From the NCBI GenBank assembly GCA_014843695.1, contig CM026404.1, positions 85,342,712 to 85,406,711 on the forward strand: a stretch of DNA of 64,000 nt, given 5' to 3'. Every line of letters starts with the position of its first letter. The first letter of the stretch is position 1. Under the pieces are notes generated by a model that made no database searches, had not been told where the DNA came from, and was given only the letters and a program-made list of their open reading frames with translations. Source of the DNA: Archivesica marissinica (Eukaryota > Mollusca > Bivalvia > Venerida > Vesicomyidae). Made by a program: the position numbers and the translations under genes. Positions 50,001 through 62,000 of the stretch are shown piece after piece.

Positions 50001-53000
50001 TACAGTTAGACAGTCTAACTCTACCTCAGAACATTGTGCTGTACCAGGTTGCATACAGTGAATATGAGATATATAATACCTGATGGTCTCCAGTTAGACA
50101 GTCTATCTCGACCTCGGAACACGACACTCCGTTTGAGAAGTAGTTGAACGGTCTACCTATCCCAGTGCTAAAGTCATATCCTACAAGGCCTGGTGTTCTA
50201 CAAGAATGCAGGAATTAATGAAGTAACACAAACAATAGGAGATGATTGACAATAACATGCGGGTCAAGGTCAGTCCCGGTGACCTTGGTTTAACCCATTC
50301 AACACCAAGTAACTCACATGGACTGGTCCATGATATTCATAAACCAATAAATGAATCAGAAAATCACATTTGGACAAGTTCATTTATCAAAATGGGTAAT
50401 TATGTCTAAAAATAGTCATATCACTGGCAAAAAGTGCAGATCCTGATGAGCCGGCTCGTGATGAGCCGTCTCATCTGGATCTACACTTTTCATAAGCCTA
50501 TTTAGAGGTCTGTGGTGTTGAAAGGGTTAAACAATATATATTGGAGCTGGAGCCGTTACGATTGTGCCCTTAGGCAAGGCATTTATATTCCACATTGCCT
50601 CTTCTCTCTCCTTCATGGCGATGGATTCCATCAGGAATGAGGTATCGAGAGTGATTAATATAAGTTGAAAGAACTTGTTTCGCAATCAAGCTAAAATAAA
50701 TTTGTATAAACTATTTATTGCATAACATGAATCACATATCACATACATAATACACAATGAAAAGGATCAAGTAGGAGCAGGTGACCTTGATATGGGTAGT
50801 TTCAATGGCAAGGTCACCCAACAACTTGCATCTCAAATGGAAGGATCAAAGCCATGTGGACTGTTACTTCAAATATCGACATTGGGCATCTTTAAATTTA
50901 GCATGGATACCACACACTTTAAACATACCCAATGTAGTTCATACCCCTATGGAATCTATTTACCCGCAATTAATTTTTTTAACGTTCTTGTGGAAGTTGT
51001 GATAATCTTATTTTAACAAGGAGAGTCTTATCATTTGTCCTCTTCGTAGCTACTTGTCACCAAACCGAACCATTAGATCAAAGAAATGAATGTGCATCAC
51101 TTTTTGTACGTTTTATTCAAATTACTGGCATACAGCATGGGATACTCACATTCAGCACAGGACACTGACATACAGCACGGGACACTCACATACAGCACAG
51201 GACACTCACATTCAGCATGGGACACTCACATACAGCATGGGATACTCACATTCAGCATGGGACACTCACATACAGCACAGGACACTGACATACAGCATGG
51301 GACACTGACATACAGCACAGGACACTCGCATACAGCACGGGACACTCATATACAGCATGGGACACTCACATACAGCACAGGACACTCACATACAGCACGG
51401 GACACTCACATACAGCATGGGTCACTCACATACAGCATGGGTCACTCACATACAGCACGGAACACTCACATACAGCACGTGACACTCAGGTGTAATTTCA
51501 GTGCAGGAGTATGGCTTTAGGGAACAGTATCCTGATATAACGCGCTGCACCGACGTGAGATTCTTACTTATAGAATCCCGTGGCTGACAGCCCGATCCTC
51601 CCGAAGTACGCCGTCTTCACCCACTCTTCCCATGATCCTTTAGGATTCTCCTGTATCACTGGTTCCAGTCTCGCTAGCAATGTCTGACATGCATTCTGTG
51701 TTAATCAGTTATGAAATATAAGAACGTACATATCTACAATATCGTCAATGCAATGCAGCAAAACCATTCAACCGACTATCTCTCAACAACAGTCACCTCC
51801 TTAGAACAGCCAGTTTGTCTGTCTCCATAGTTATATATTCTTCTACAATTGTATATCCATGCTCTCAGCTCCAGGCCATTCTTTGTTCTTTCATGCTTCA
51901 GTATAAGGTTCAAGCTGGGGAAAGTTAAATATACCATACATGTTTGCATATCAATTGATATTAATTAACCCTTTGCCTGCTGAGCAAATAAAATCACATT
52001 TTCAAACAACATAGATCCAGATCAGCCGCGGCATAATGCTGCGTCTGATCAGGATCTATGTTATTTGCTATTCAGCCAAGTGTTTAGCTCCATTATTCGA
52101 ATAGCATACAGCATAGAGCCTGATCAGACGGCATGTACAAGTGATTTTATCTGCCACTAGCATGCAAAGGGTTAACCCATTTTCATTCTGGATACATTTA
52201 AAGGCTTTTGCAAACAACATAGATCCAGATCAGCCGCAGCGTCACGCTGCGGCTGATCTGGATCTATGTTGTTTGCTACATAGCTAAGTATCTTAGCAAG
52301 ATCATCTGAATAGCAAACAGCATAGAGCCTGATCAGACGACACGTTTCGTGGCGGCTGATCTTGCTCTATGTTCTTTGCAAATACTGTTTGAACGGTATC
52401 CAGAATGAAATAGGTTAAACAATTAAAAATATTTCTTTTTCTATCTCAGAATCATTATACTGGTTCCCGGCTGTTCTTACCAATATGATACCAGTGTATA
52501 CTAGGTGTAATGTACACTCATTCCAAACTATACCAGAGTATGTAATTGTATACACAGTTAAACTTGTATTTAGAGACCACCCAATGTGCATACAAAATGC
52601 GGTCTCTAAACAGGGCTGGTCTTGTAAGTACAGTATAATTTGTTCCGCAACAATAAAAACAGGAATTGAAAAATGAAACAAATGGTCTCTGAATACAGAT
52701 GGTCTCTTACTAGACGTGGCCTCTCAAGCATGTTTGACTATGCATATTGATTCTTTACATGCTAATGAGGAAAATAACAGTCAAATATGCCATGCCATTA
52801 GGCTGTCCGAGTAGCGCAGAGGTTAGCGCGCTCACTTATCACCAATGCAAGCGGGTTCGATCCTCAGACTGGGAAGTATGTGAGATGGTACGGTGGTCGC
52901 CAGATCGGACATGTGGGTTTTCTCCGGGTACTCCGGTTTACTCCCACACGAATGACCACATATACGCTTTCATCTGCGCCAACGAGGGTGATTAATATAA

Positions 53001-56000
53001 GTTGTTAGAAATTGCATCGCAATCATTGTAAAATAAATAAAATTTAAACTAAATATGCCATGCCATTTTATTAGAAATTTTAATGAAATTCCACGACATA
53101 TTTCCAGCATATTCAGATACAAATAAGAAAGCTGCTACAATTATTTGAACTATTTATAGCCTTTATTTTACCCAGCATACAAACAGTCTCTTACCAGGAT
53201 TGCCATGCCATTAAGGTCGGAACCACAGCTAGCAGCCGTCGCTGATGTATTTGGTACGGTGTTGGTTCCTGTTTCACTAATGTGGATCTTAGAGGCCGGG
53301 ATACACAGAGCTCTGCTTGCAACCTGTTTAAAGAAACATGTAATGCTGTGTTATAGATCTAAATTTTACATTGTACAGTTGTTGATAGCAGCTGGTCATA
53401 TAGACAGTGTTCCTAAAGTCTGTCCCACCTATCAGCAGAACCATGTTCTTATAAGAAGTAAATTTCTTTCAAATTGTTGAAATCTTTTTGGCAGCATGAT
53501 ACCCTGCTTCCTATTAATCATATTATCATATAACTTTGCTTGTATTTAGTGTAATACAGTCATTTCATAATTTCTTATATGTGCACACGGGTAATAACAA
53601 TTGGAAGGATTCTGATTGGTTGAGAGAATAATCAATATAATTTGTAAATTAAACTTTAAATCATGCATATTTCTATTTGAATTGGTAAATAACGTTAATG
53701 GTGTGTGTGTTTTACGTTTATTTATCGTCGCTATCGGTTACCCATATGAGCGACGCCTCCTGAAGAATTTAGTCATTTTAGTTTTTTGGAGTATAGTGCA
53801 ATGATACAGACAGAGACCCATTCCAGAGTCTCCTCTGGTTCTTTTACATGCACAGTGTAAAGCACCGACACAAGACTCAGTTTAAAGTCCCATCTTAAAG
53901 ACTGTTAATTTTATTATGGTCAGATGGGGAATCGAACCTGCGATCCCTGGATTACCAGTCCAGCGTGTTATGGTAAGACAAGTTTTATGATTTAAAAGAA
54001 GTCTTGACGCAATTATAATGGTGTTTAAAATATAATAGTGACAATTTAATGATGTCATGACAATTTAATGATGTCATGACAATTTGCGCTGACATTTGGC
54101 GCCAAACTGAAAGTAACAACAGTATTTTGGGCAAAAATATTATTAAAACTTAAAGATTTCATACCATGTTTTATAAAATGAGTTTTGGAATTTTGCTAAA
54201 AGACAAATCACCACGAGTGTAAGATCCCATATTTATAAGGCCATATTTTAAATGTTCTTATTGATGTACTGTAAAACGATGTGACAAAAAACCCCACATT
54301 ATGTCGAGTATTATTTCTCGATAGGGCGTATACATCTTAGCATTACGACTTTTGAATAAAAATGTGATTTTTTACTCAATCGAAAATTAACCCTTTCCCC
54401 CATAGAGATGTAGTTTTATTTCATACATTTGTCTGTAATTTACCAATCGTATGCAATGGATAAGCTGTGAACTTGTCTACTCCACCTTCATAGAGGACAC
54501 TGGGAATTAATAAGTGTTGTATACACTACGTTGTGCCGATCTTTATTATAGCTTGACTACTAATGTGTTGATCTATGTGCAAGTTTGCAGGTATTGGCGA
54601 TGATAGGCGCTACTAACGGGGAAAGGGTTAAACAAGGTTGCCTCCCTATAACTGCACCACTACATGTACACTTTTATTTTAGGTTGGAAAATGGTTTATT
54701 ATTTGTGATTTAGTTGATACAAATATTATTTTAGGTCGCTTGCGAAACAAGTTCTTACAACTTATATTAATCACTCTCGAGACCTCATTCCTGGTGGAAT
54801 CAATCGCCACGAGGGAGAGAGAAGCGGCAACGTGGAATTTAAATGCCTTGCCTAAGGGCACAATCGTAACGGCTGCAACAGGGCTCAAACTCCAGGCATT
54901 TCGCACCTGAAGCGAACATGCTACCACTGCGCTATCACGACTTCCACTTGTGATTTAAAGCTATGCAATCAATCACACATTGATTGGGGCTAAAACATCG
55001 CAATTCGTCGATGTCCTAAATAATTGATAGCCTCCGAAAACCTTCACATAGTTATTTATATTGTATTGGTTTGTAAGAACAATCGTGTGTTCTCCTCACT
55101 CCTTCCAAACATTGAAATACAGTCAAACCTGTGTTAGTGGTCACCTGTATTAAGCAGCCAGTTTCCCAATATGTTGTTTTTATCATACAGGTGATGTCTA
55201 TTAAGCAACTACCTGTGCTAAGCAGCCACTGTCTGTGATTCCCTTGGCTGGCTGCTTAAGACAGGTTTGATTGTACAGGGCACAATCTAGGTCATAATGT
55301 TTGGGAGAAGTGAGACAGGACGCGATTACATCCTTAAATTGTGTTATTTAATAAATTTAACAAAATATGGTTAAAAGTCACAATTTGACAATTTTGAATA
55401 GAAGGAGTGCGTTATAATTAGGGATGGCTACGAATGTTCGAATATTCGTTCGAACGTCCGAATATTCGAATATTAAAACCATATTCGAATATTAAAAAAA
55501 AAATTCAAATCAAATTTTAATCAATTGCAGTTAAATCATAACTTAAAAGGATATATATGTTTGTTTAAATTTCAATCAATTAAGTTTCGAAAACAAAGAA
55601 TGACCCAATGCGTGCCCGAAGGTGCGAAATGTCATCGCGATTTGGCTCCAAATAACAAAGGATGGTGATGACATGTTGTTCACACCTTACAGGGGTCACT
55701 AATTGATTAATGCAGTCTATTTGATGATACACAAACTGAGAAGCATTTGTTTTACAGGTACTAACTGTAGTGGAAATCGAAAGTTGGAGAAATTTGCGAA
55801 TATTCGAATATTCGTTCGGAAGATCATCCGAATATTCGAATATCACAATCACCATTCATTGCCATCCCTAATTATAATGGGCCAGTGTATCTTACTGAAC
55901 AATGTTTTGTATGAATATGAGAAGTGGGGTGGGTTCCCTAGGGGGCGAAGTCAGGGTCCCTAGGGCAATTAATTCACCCTAGTCCCCCTCTAAAATGAGC

Positions 56001-59000
56001 GCTGAAATATATTTTTTATTTTTCGGTGATTAATTTCTTTGATTCGTTGGAAAGTATAAATAAACGTGTTACCTGTATCATTTTAGTATGCAGTCCCTGC
56101 CCCATCTCGACACCCCCGTGGGTCAGCAATACAGAACCATCCTGGTATATGTGTATCAGAGCGCCCGCCTGCAAAACTCTTCATAATTTATCGGGTGCAA
56201 GTCAAGATGAAGGCTGTATGAAGGGAGGAACTGGATTTGATGGCCCATCAGTACATTAATTTCTTTCGTTCATTTAGATATGATGATTAAGTGGAGAAAT
56301 GTTATTATAGCATCACTTGCACTTTGTCAGTAGAGTGGTGCAACCTATGCTCGGAGCGTAACTCCAACATATAATGACCAGTATAAAATGTTAATTGCAC
56401 TTGCCGTATATTATTATTTTGTTAAGTCGTGAAAACAACGTTCAAAACACACGTGTTGACAGTTTTATCTTCATCATACACAAATAAGGACTTTACCGTG
56501 TTTAAATCTGCAATAAAACATGGTTTAGCACGTGATGTCAAACGTGACATCAAACGTGACGTCATTTTACTAGCATTTTTGTAGTTTTGTGACGTCATTT
56601 ACGCCTTTTAAAAATAACGCCAACTATTTTTGCGGTTTTTAGATATTTTGGTCATGTTAGAATCGAAATAATAATTGTATTCGCATCATTAGTAGTTTCA
56701 CATTCCGCAATTTGGTTGTTTTGTTTCTTCTAAAAAATATGTTTGTAAGTACCGGGGTATTGGTAATTTGTGTTATTGCTTTAACCCATCGTCACATGCA
56801 TCAACCATTCAGAAACAAATTTAGTACAGTGGAACCCCTTAAGACCAACTCCCATCTAAAGCAGAAACCCATACAAACCGGACGATTTTCCAGTCCCAAT
56901 ATTTTACCTTCTTTATTCATTGTAAAAAACACCGAAACCCCTCTTCTGAATACCGGACTAGTCTTAGCACCAATTTGTGCACATTTCCATTGCAAATTAT
57001 TCCTGAAAACCGAACGCCCGTCGCCGAAAATGCTGATCCGAATTTGATCATAGTCTCGCCTGAAGCTTAACCCATTCAACACCAAGTAACTCACATGGAC
57101 TGGTCCATGATATTCATAAACCAATAAATGAATCAGAAAATCACATTTGGACAAGTTCATTTATCAAAATGGGTAATTATGTCTAAAAATAGTCATATCA
57201 CTGGCAAAAAGTGCAGATCCTGATGAGACGGCTCGTCATGAGCCGGCTCATCTGGATCTACACATTTTGTAAGCCTATTTAGAGGTCTGTGGTGTTGAAA
57301 GGGTTAACACCCTTAGCGTTTTCAAAATTCAATTACATAGCCTAATCTGTCAGCATATTAGTACTGTTATTGTTTACATTACCGGCCGTGTTGTTGCGAG
57401 AATAAAAAGGTGCGATAAAGTTTAATTATTATTATACAGTAGCATAGATATTTAGAAATCTGTATCTTAACACATCATAGCTATTTAGAAAGCTGTATCT
57501 TAGCATAGCATAGATATTTAGAAAGCTGTATCTTAGCACAGCATAGATATTTAGAAAGCTGTATCTTAGCATAGCATAGATATTAAGAAAGCTGTATCTT
57601 AGCACATCATAGATATTTAGAAAGCTGTATCTTAGCACAGCATAGATATTTAGAAAGCTGTATCTTAGCACAGCATATATGTTTAGAAAGCTGTATCTTA
57701 GCACATCATTGCTATTTAGAAAGCTGTATCTTAGCACAGCATAGATATTTAGAAAGCTGTATCTTAGCACAGCATAGATATTTAGAAAGCTGTATCTTAG
57801 CATAGCATAGATATTTAGAAAGCTGTATCTTAGCACAGCATAGATATTTAGAAAGCTGTATCTTAGCATAGCATATTTATCTAGAAAGCTGTATCTTAGC
57901 ACAGCATAGATATTTAGAAAGCTGTATCTTAGCACAGCATAGATATTTAGAAAGCTGTATCTTAGCACAGCATAGATATTTAGAAAGCTGTATCTTAGCA
58001 CAGCATAGATATTTAGAAAGCTGTATCTTAGCATAGCATATATATCTAGAAAGCTGTATCTTAGCACAGCATAGATATTTAGAAAGCTGTATCTTAGCAC
58101 AGCATAGATATCTAGAAAGCTGTATCTTAGCACAGCATAGATATCTAGAAAGCTGTATCTTGTTTGTTGTTGTTTTTTTTGTTTTTTGTTTTTTTTATTC
58201 CTCATAATTTCATAGTATTATTAACATAATATATATACAGATAAGTACATAGCATGACTCAACGTTATGCATTACTTAATATAGTATGTGTATAGTCATT
58301 ATTATAAACAAATGAGGTTTTTATATATGTTGTGGGGGGACTATAAAAATATGTTTATGGGATCAGTGTAGACATGAAAATTAATGTCGACAAATAGAGG
58401 TTATATAAGGTATTTATGTAAACCAAAGCTGTATCTTAGCTAAGCATATATATTTAGAAAACTGTATCTTAGAACAGCATAGATATTAAGAAAGCTGTAT
58501 CTTAGCATAGCATAGATATTTAGAAAGCTGTATCTTAGCACAGCATAGATATTTAGAAAGCTGTATCTTAGCACAGCATAGATATTTAGAAAGCTGTATC
58601 TTAGCATAGCATAGCTATTTAGAAAGCTGTATCTTAGCACAGCATATATATTTAGAAAGCTGTATCTTAGCACATCATAGATATTTAGAAAGCTGTATCT
58701 TAGCATAGCATAGATATTTAGAAAGCTGTATCTTAGCATGGTAAAGATATTAAGAAAGCTGTATCTTAGCACAGCATATATATTTAGAACGTTGTATCTT
58801 AGCATAGCATATATATTAAGAAAGCTGTATCTTAGCACAGCATAGATATTTAGAAAGCTGTATCTTAGCACAGCATAGATATTTAGAAAGCTGTATCTTA
58901 GCACTGCATAGATATTTAGAAAGCTGTATCTTAGCACTGCATATATATTTTGAGAAAGCTGTATCTTAGCATAGCATAGATATTTAGAAAGCTGTATCTT

Positions 59001-62000
59001 AGCATAGCATAGATATTTAAAAGCTGTATCTTAGCATAGCATAGATATTTAGAAAGCTGCATCTTAGCATGGTAAAGATATTAAGAAAGCTGCATCTTAG
59101 CATGGTAAAGATATTAAGAAAGCTGCATCTTAATAGGCATAGATATTTTGAAAGCTGTTGTAAGCAGCCACATGCACAATAAAACAATCTGAATATTGTA
59201 TGCTCAATGACTCGAGGAGGAACGACATTAAACTGTTTTCGCCTCAATATTTGTTTGTTCTTGATTAGAGTTACACCAACAGCTAAAGGTCATATAGATA
59301 CTGCCCAGCTTGGGGTAGTGGAGGAAAACACCCGGCTTGATTAGAGTTACACCAACAGCTAACGGTCATATAGATAATGCCCAGCTTGGGGTAGTGGAGG
59401 AAAACACCCGGCTGGGGCTTGATTAGAGTTACACCAACAGCTAATGGTCATATAGATACTGCCCAGCTTGGGGTAGTGGAGGAAAACACTCGGCTTGATT
59501 AGAGTTACACCAACAGCTAATGGTCATATAGATACTGCCCAGCTTGTGGTAGTGGAGGAAAACACTCGGCTTGATTAGAGTTACACCAACAGCTAATGGT
59601 CATATAGATACTGCCCAGCTTGGGGTAGTGGAGGAAAACACTCGGTGCCCCTCCGAGCAGTCTTGCAGGCAAGGACAGGCTCCTGGGTAGAACCACCAAC
59701 CTTCCGGCTGAATAGTTTCTTCACATGAACTGTGGAAACATATAGATGCAATATAAATACTTTTGTTATGTTATATTTCGGGTTTTACGCCTGCATCAGC
59801 ACCATTTCGGGCTATATCGCCGGCGGGCAGTTTACTTAACACCTTTCCTGGGCAGGCTCCAGCGGTTAACCAGTACTTGGGTGCACCAACCTCCGTAAGA
59901 AACTGCCAACTTTTTCAAATAAATGAGACACGGCCTGAGCGGGGCATGAACCCGTCACGTGACCATCAGTGATGATAGGTTACAGTGGTATACAAGTCAG
60001 CGACCTTAACCACTTGACCACGGAGGCGGACACTAAACACTTTTGTGTAGAGAAATAGCACATTATTCGCATCTTGTCATTTAACCACTGTAAATATGAA
60101 ATCGCTTACTGCAATACCCGAGGCTCTTGAACCCAGCTGGTTGATCGGGAACGAGCATGCTGGAAGTATCGGAATACACTCGTACAGATGGTACTTGTTG
60201 GCTCGTATATTTGCCTTCAACCAGAGTCATAAATACAGTAACACACCTGGTTCAAAGATACCTGATTTAATTGTACTGCTGTATAAGCAATTCCAAACTT
60301 TGTCGCTACCACAGTTATGCCCCTCTTCTTCCAACGATTTTCGCTGTAAACAATTGAAATACAATTGTACGGTATAAAATAATTAATATATAATTTTGAT
60401 TACAGCAAAACCTGTCTTAAACAGCCAGCCAACGGAGTCAGAGAAAGTGGCTGCTTAGCACAGGTGGCTGCTTAATAGAGGTCAAATATATAATAAAACA
60501 ACAAATTGGGAATCTGGAAACTGGCTGCTTAATACAGGTTGGCTGTACAATGGAGGTGACCACTAACACAGGTTTGACTGTATTAATACAGGTTGGCTGT
60601 ACAATGGAGGTGACCACTAACACAGGTTTGACTGTATTAATACAGGTTGGCTGTACAATGATTAATACAGGTTGGCTGCACAATGGAGGTGACCACTAAC
60701 ACAGGTTTCACTGTATCTCTGGCTAAAGGGGCAGGGTGAGGTGCCCTGTTATTCTGCTCTACAAAAAGCCCCTACATTTCATAGAAGAGGCTGTTCTAAC
60801 CCTTTGCATGCTGAGTAAATAAAATCACATTTGCAAACAACATAGATCCAGATCAGCCGTGGTGTAACGACACATCTGATCAGGATCTATGTTCTCTGCT
60901 ATTCAGCCAAGTGATTTAGCTCCACTATCCGAATAGCAAACAGCATAGAGCCTGATCAGACAGCCATGTGATCTGGCTCTATGCTGTTTGCAAAAGTGAT
61001 TTTATCTAGTTTATACACATTTATTTTAGCTCAATTGCGAAACAAGTTCTTACAACTTATATTAATCACTCTCGAGACCTCATTCCTGATGAGAGAAGAG
61101 GCAATGTGGAATTTAAATGCCTTGCCTAAGGACACAATCATAACGGCTCCAACCGGGCTCAAACTCCAGGTTTTTCGCACCTAAAGCGAGTGATTTTATC
61201 TGCCGCTAGCATGCAAAGGGTTAACCTACACAGGTATTTCATAGATGAATTAAGCCATAATTAATCATTCTTCATGTGTAATTAATCAATAGATATATTA
61301 TGCAGGCATGTTGATTGTGCAAACATACAGTTCACCTATCGGCATTCAGCATTTGAGCTGATTGGCGGAGGCTTGCTATCTCGGATTGGTCTTGTTGTGA
61401 AAAGGAATGAAATAGTGTGGAAGTCGTGATAGCACATAGGTAGCACGTTCGCTTCAGGTTCAAAAGGCCCAGAGTTCGCACCCACCTGGAGCCGTTATGA
61501 TTGTGCCTTTAGGCAAGGCATTTAAATTCCACATGCCTCTTCTCTCTCACTCATGGCGATGGATTCCATCAGGAATGAGGTGTCAAGATGATTAATACAA
61601 GAGCTAAAATAAATTAGTATAAACTAATGAAAAATGAATTTACAATGGAAAACTGTATCCAGTGTACATCGCAGGTATTTCATATATTTTACAGGCAACA
61701 ACGTCATTGAATTGTAATATATTTTTCATACGGTTATCAATTAAAATAACACGATATTACATAATGTGAAAAGTTGATACAACAGGACACAAACATACAT
61801 TGAAAGTTAATACAACATGACACAAACATAGATTGAAAGTTGGTACAACAGGATACAAAGATAGATTGAAAGTTGATACAACATGACACAAACATATTAA
61901 AAGAACTGACGACGCAGTTATCAAATTGTATGAACTTTTCTGAGTAAATAAGGCTTGTTGTATCGGTGTTGCAGTTATTTGCTCAATTTACATGAAACAG

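Larger units (their letters stand above)
47890..50079 (-). repeat. 88-bp array derived from an XDH exon 3' end and donor
   Basis: TGATGGTCT lies at 47971, 49641, 49729, 49817, 49905 and 49993, and at 50081 inside the real exon. Except across the insertion at 47983-49566, the period is exactly 88 bp. Each copy carries the complement of the coding text [14 protein letters not shown] (with mutations) and the CAG|GT donor followed by TWTTATATAT. The source is the exon 50080-50197. Confidence 0.93.

Noticed and set aside
57432..58937. 257- and 165-residue minus-strand ORFs ([11 protein letters not shown] repeats)
   Set aside because: By-product of a 33-bp array inside an XDH intron. The same holds for the arrays at 29929-30670 and 47165-47725.
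60096..60240. Minus-strand segment ending in a GTAAGC donor, considered as an XDH exon
   Set aside because: Its translation does not match XDH, and exons 60262-60343 and 56073-56168 join in phase without it.
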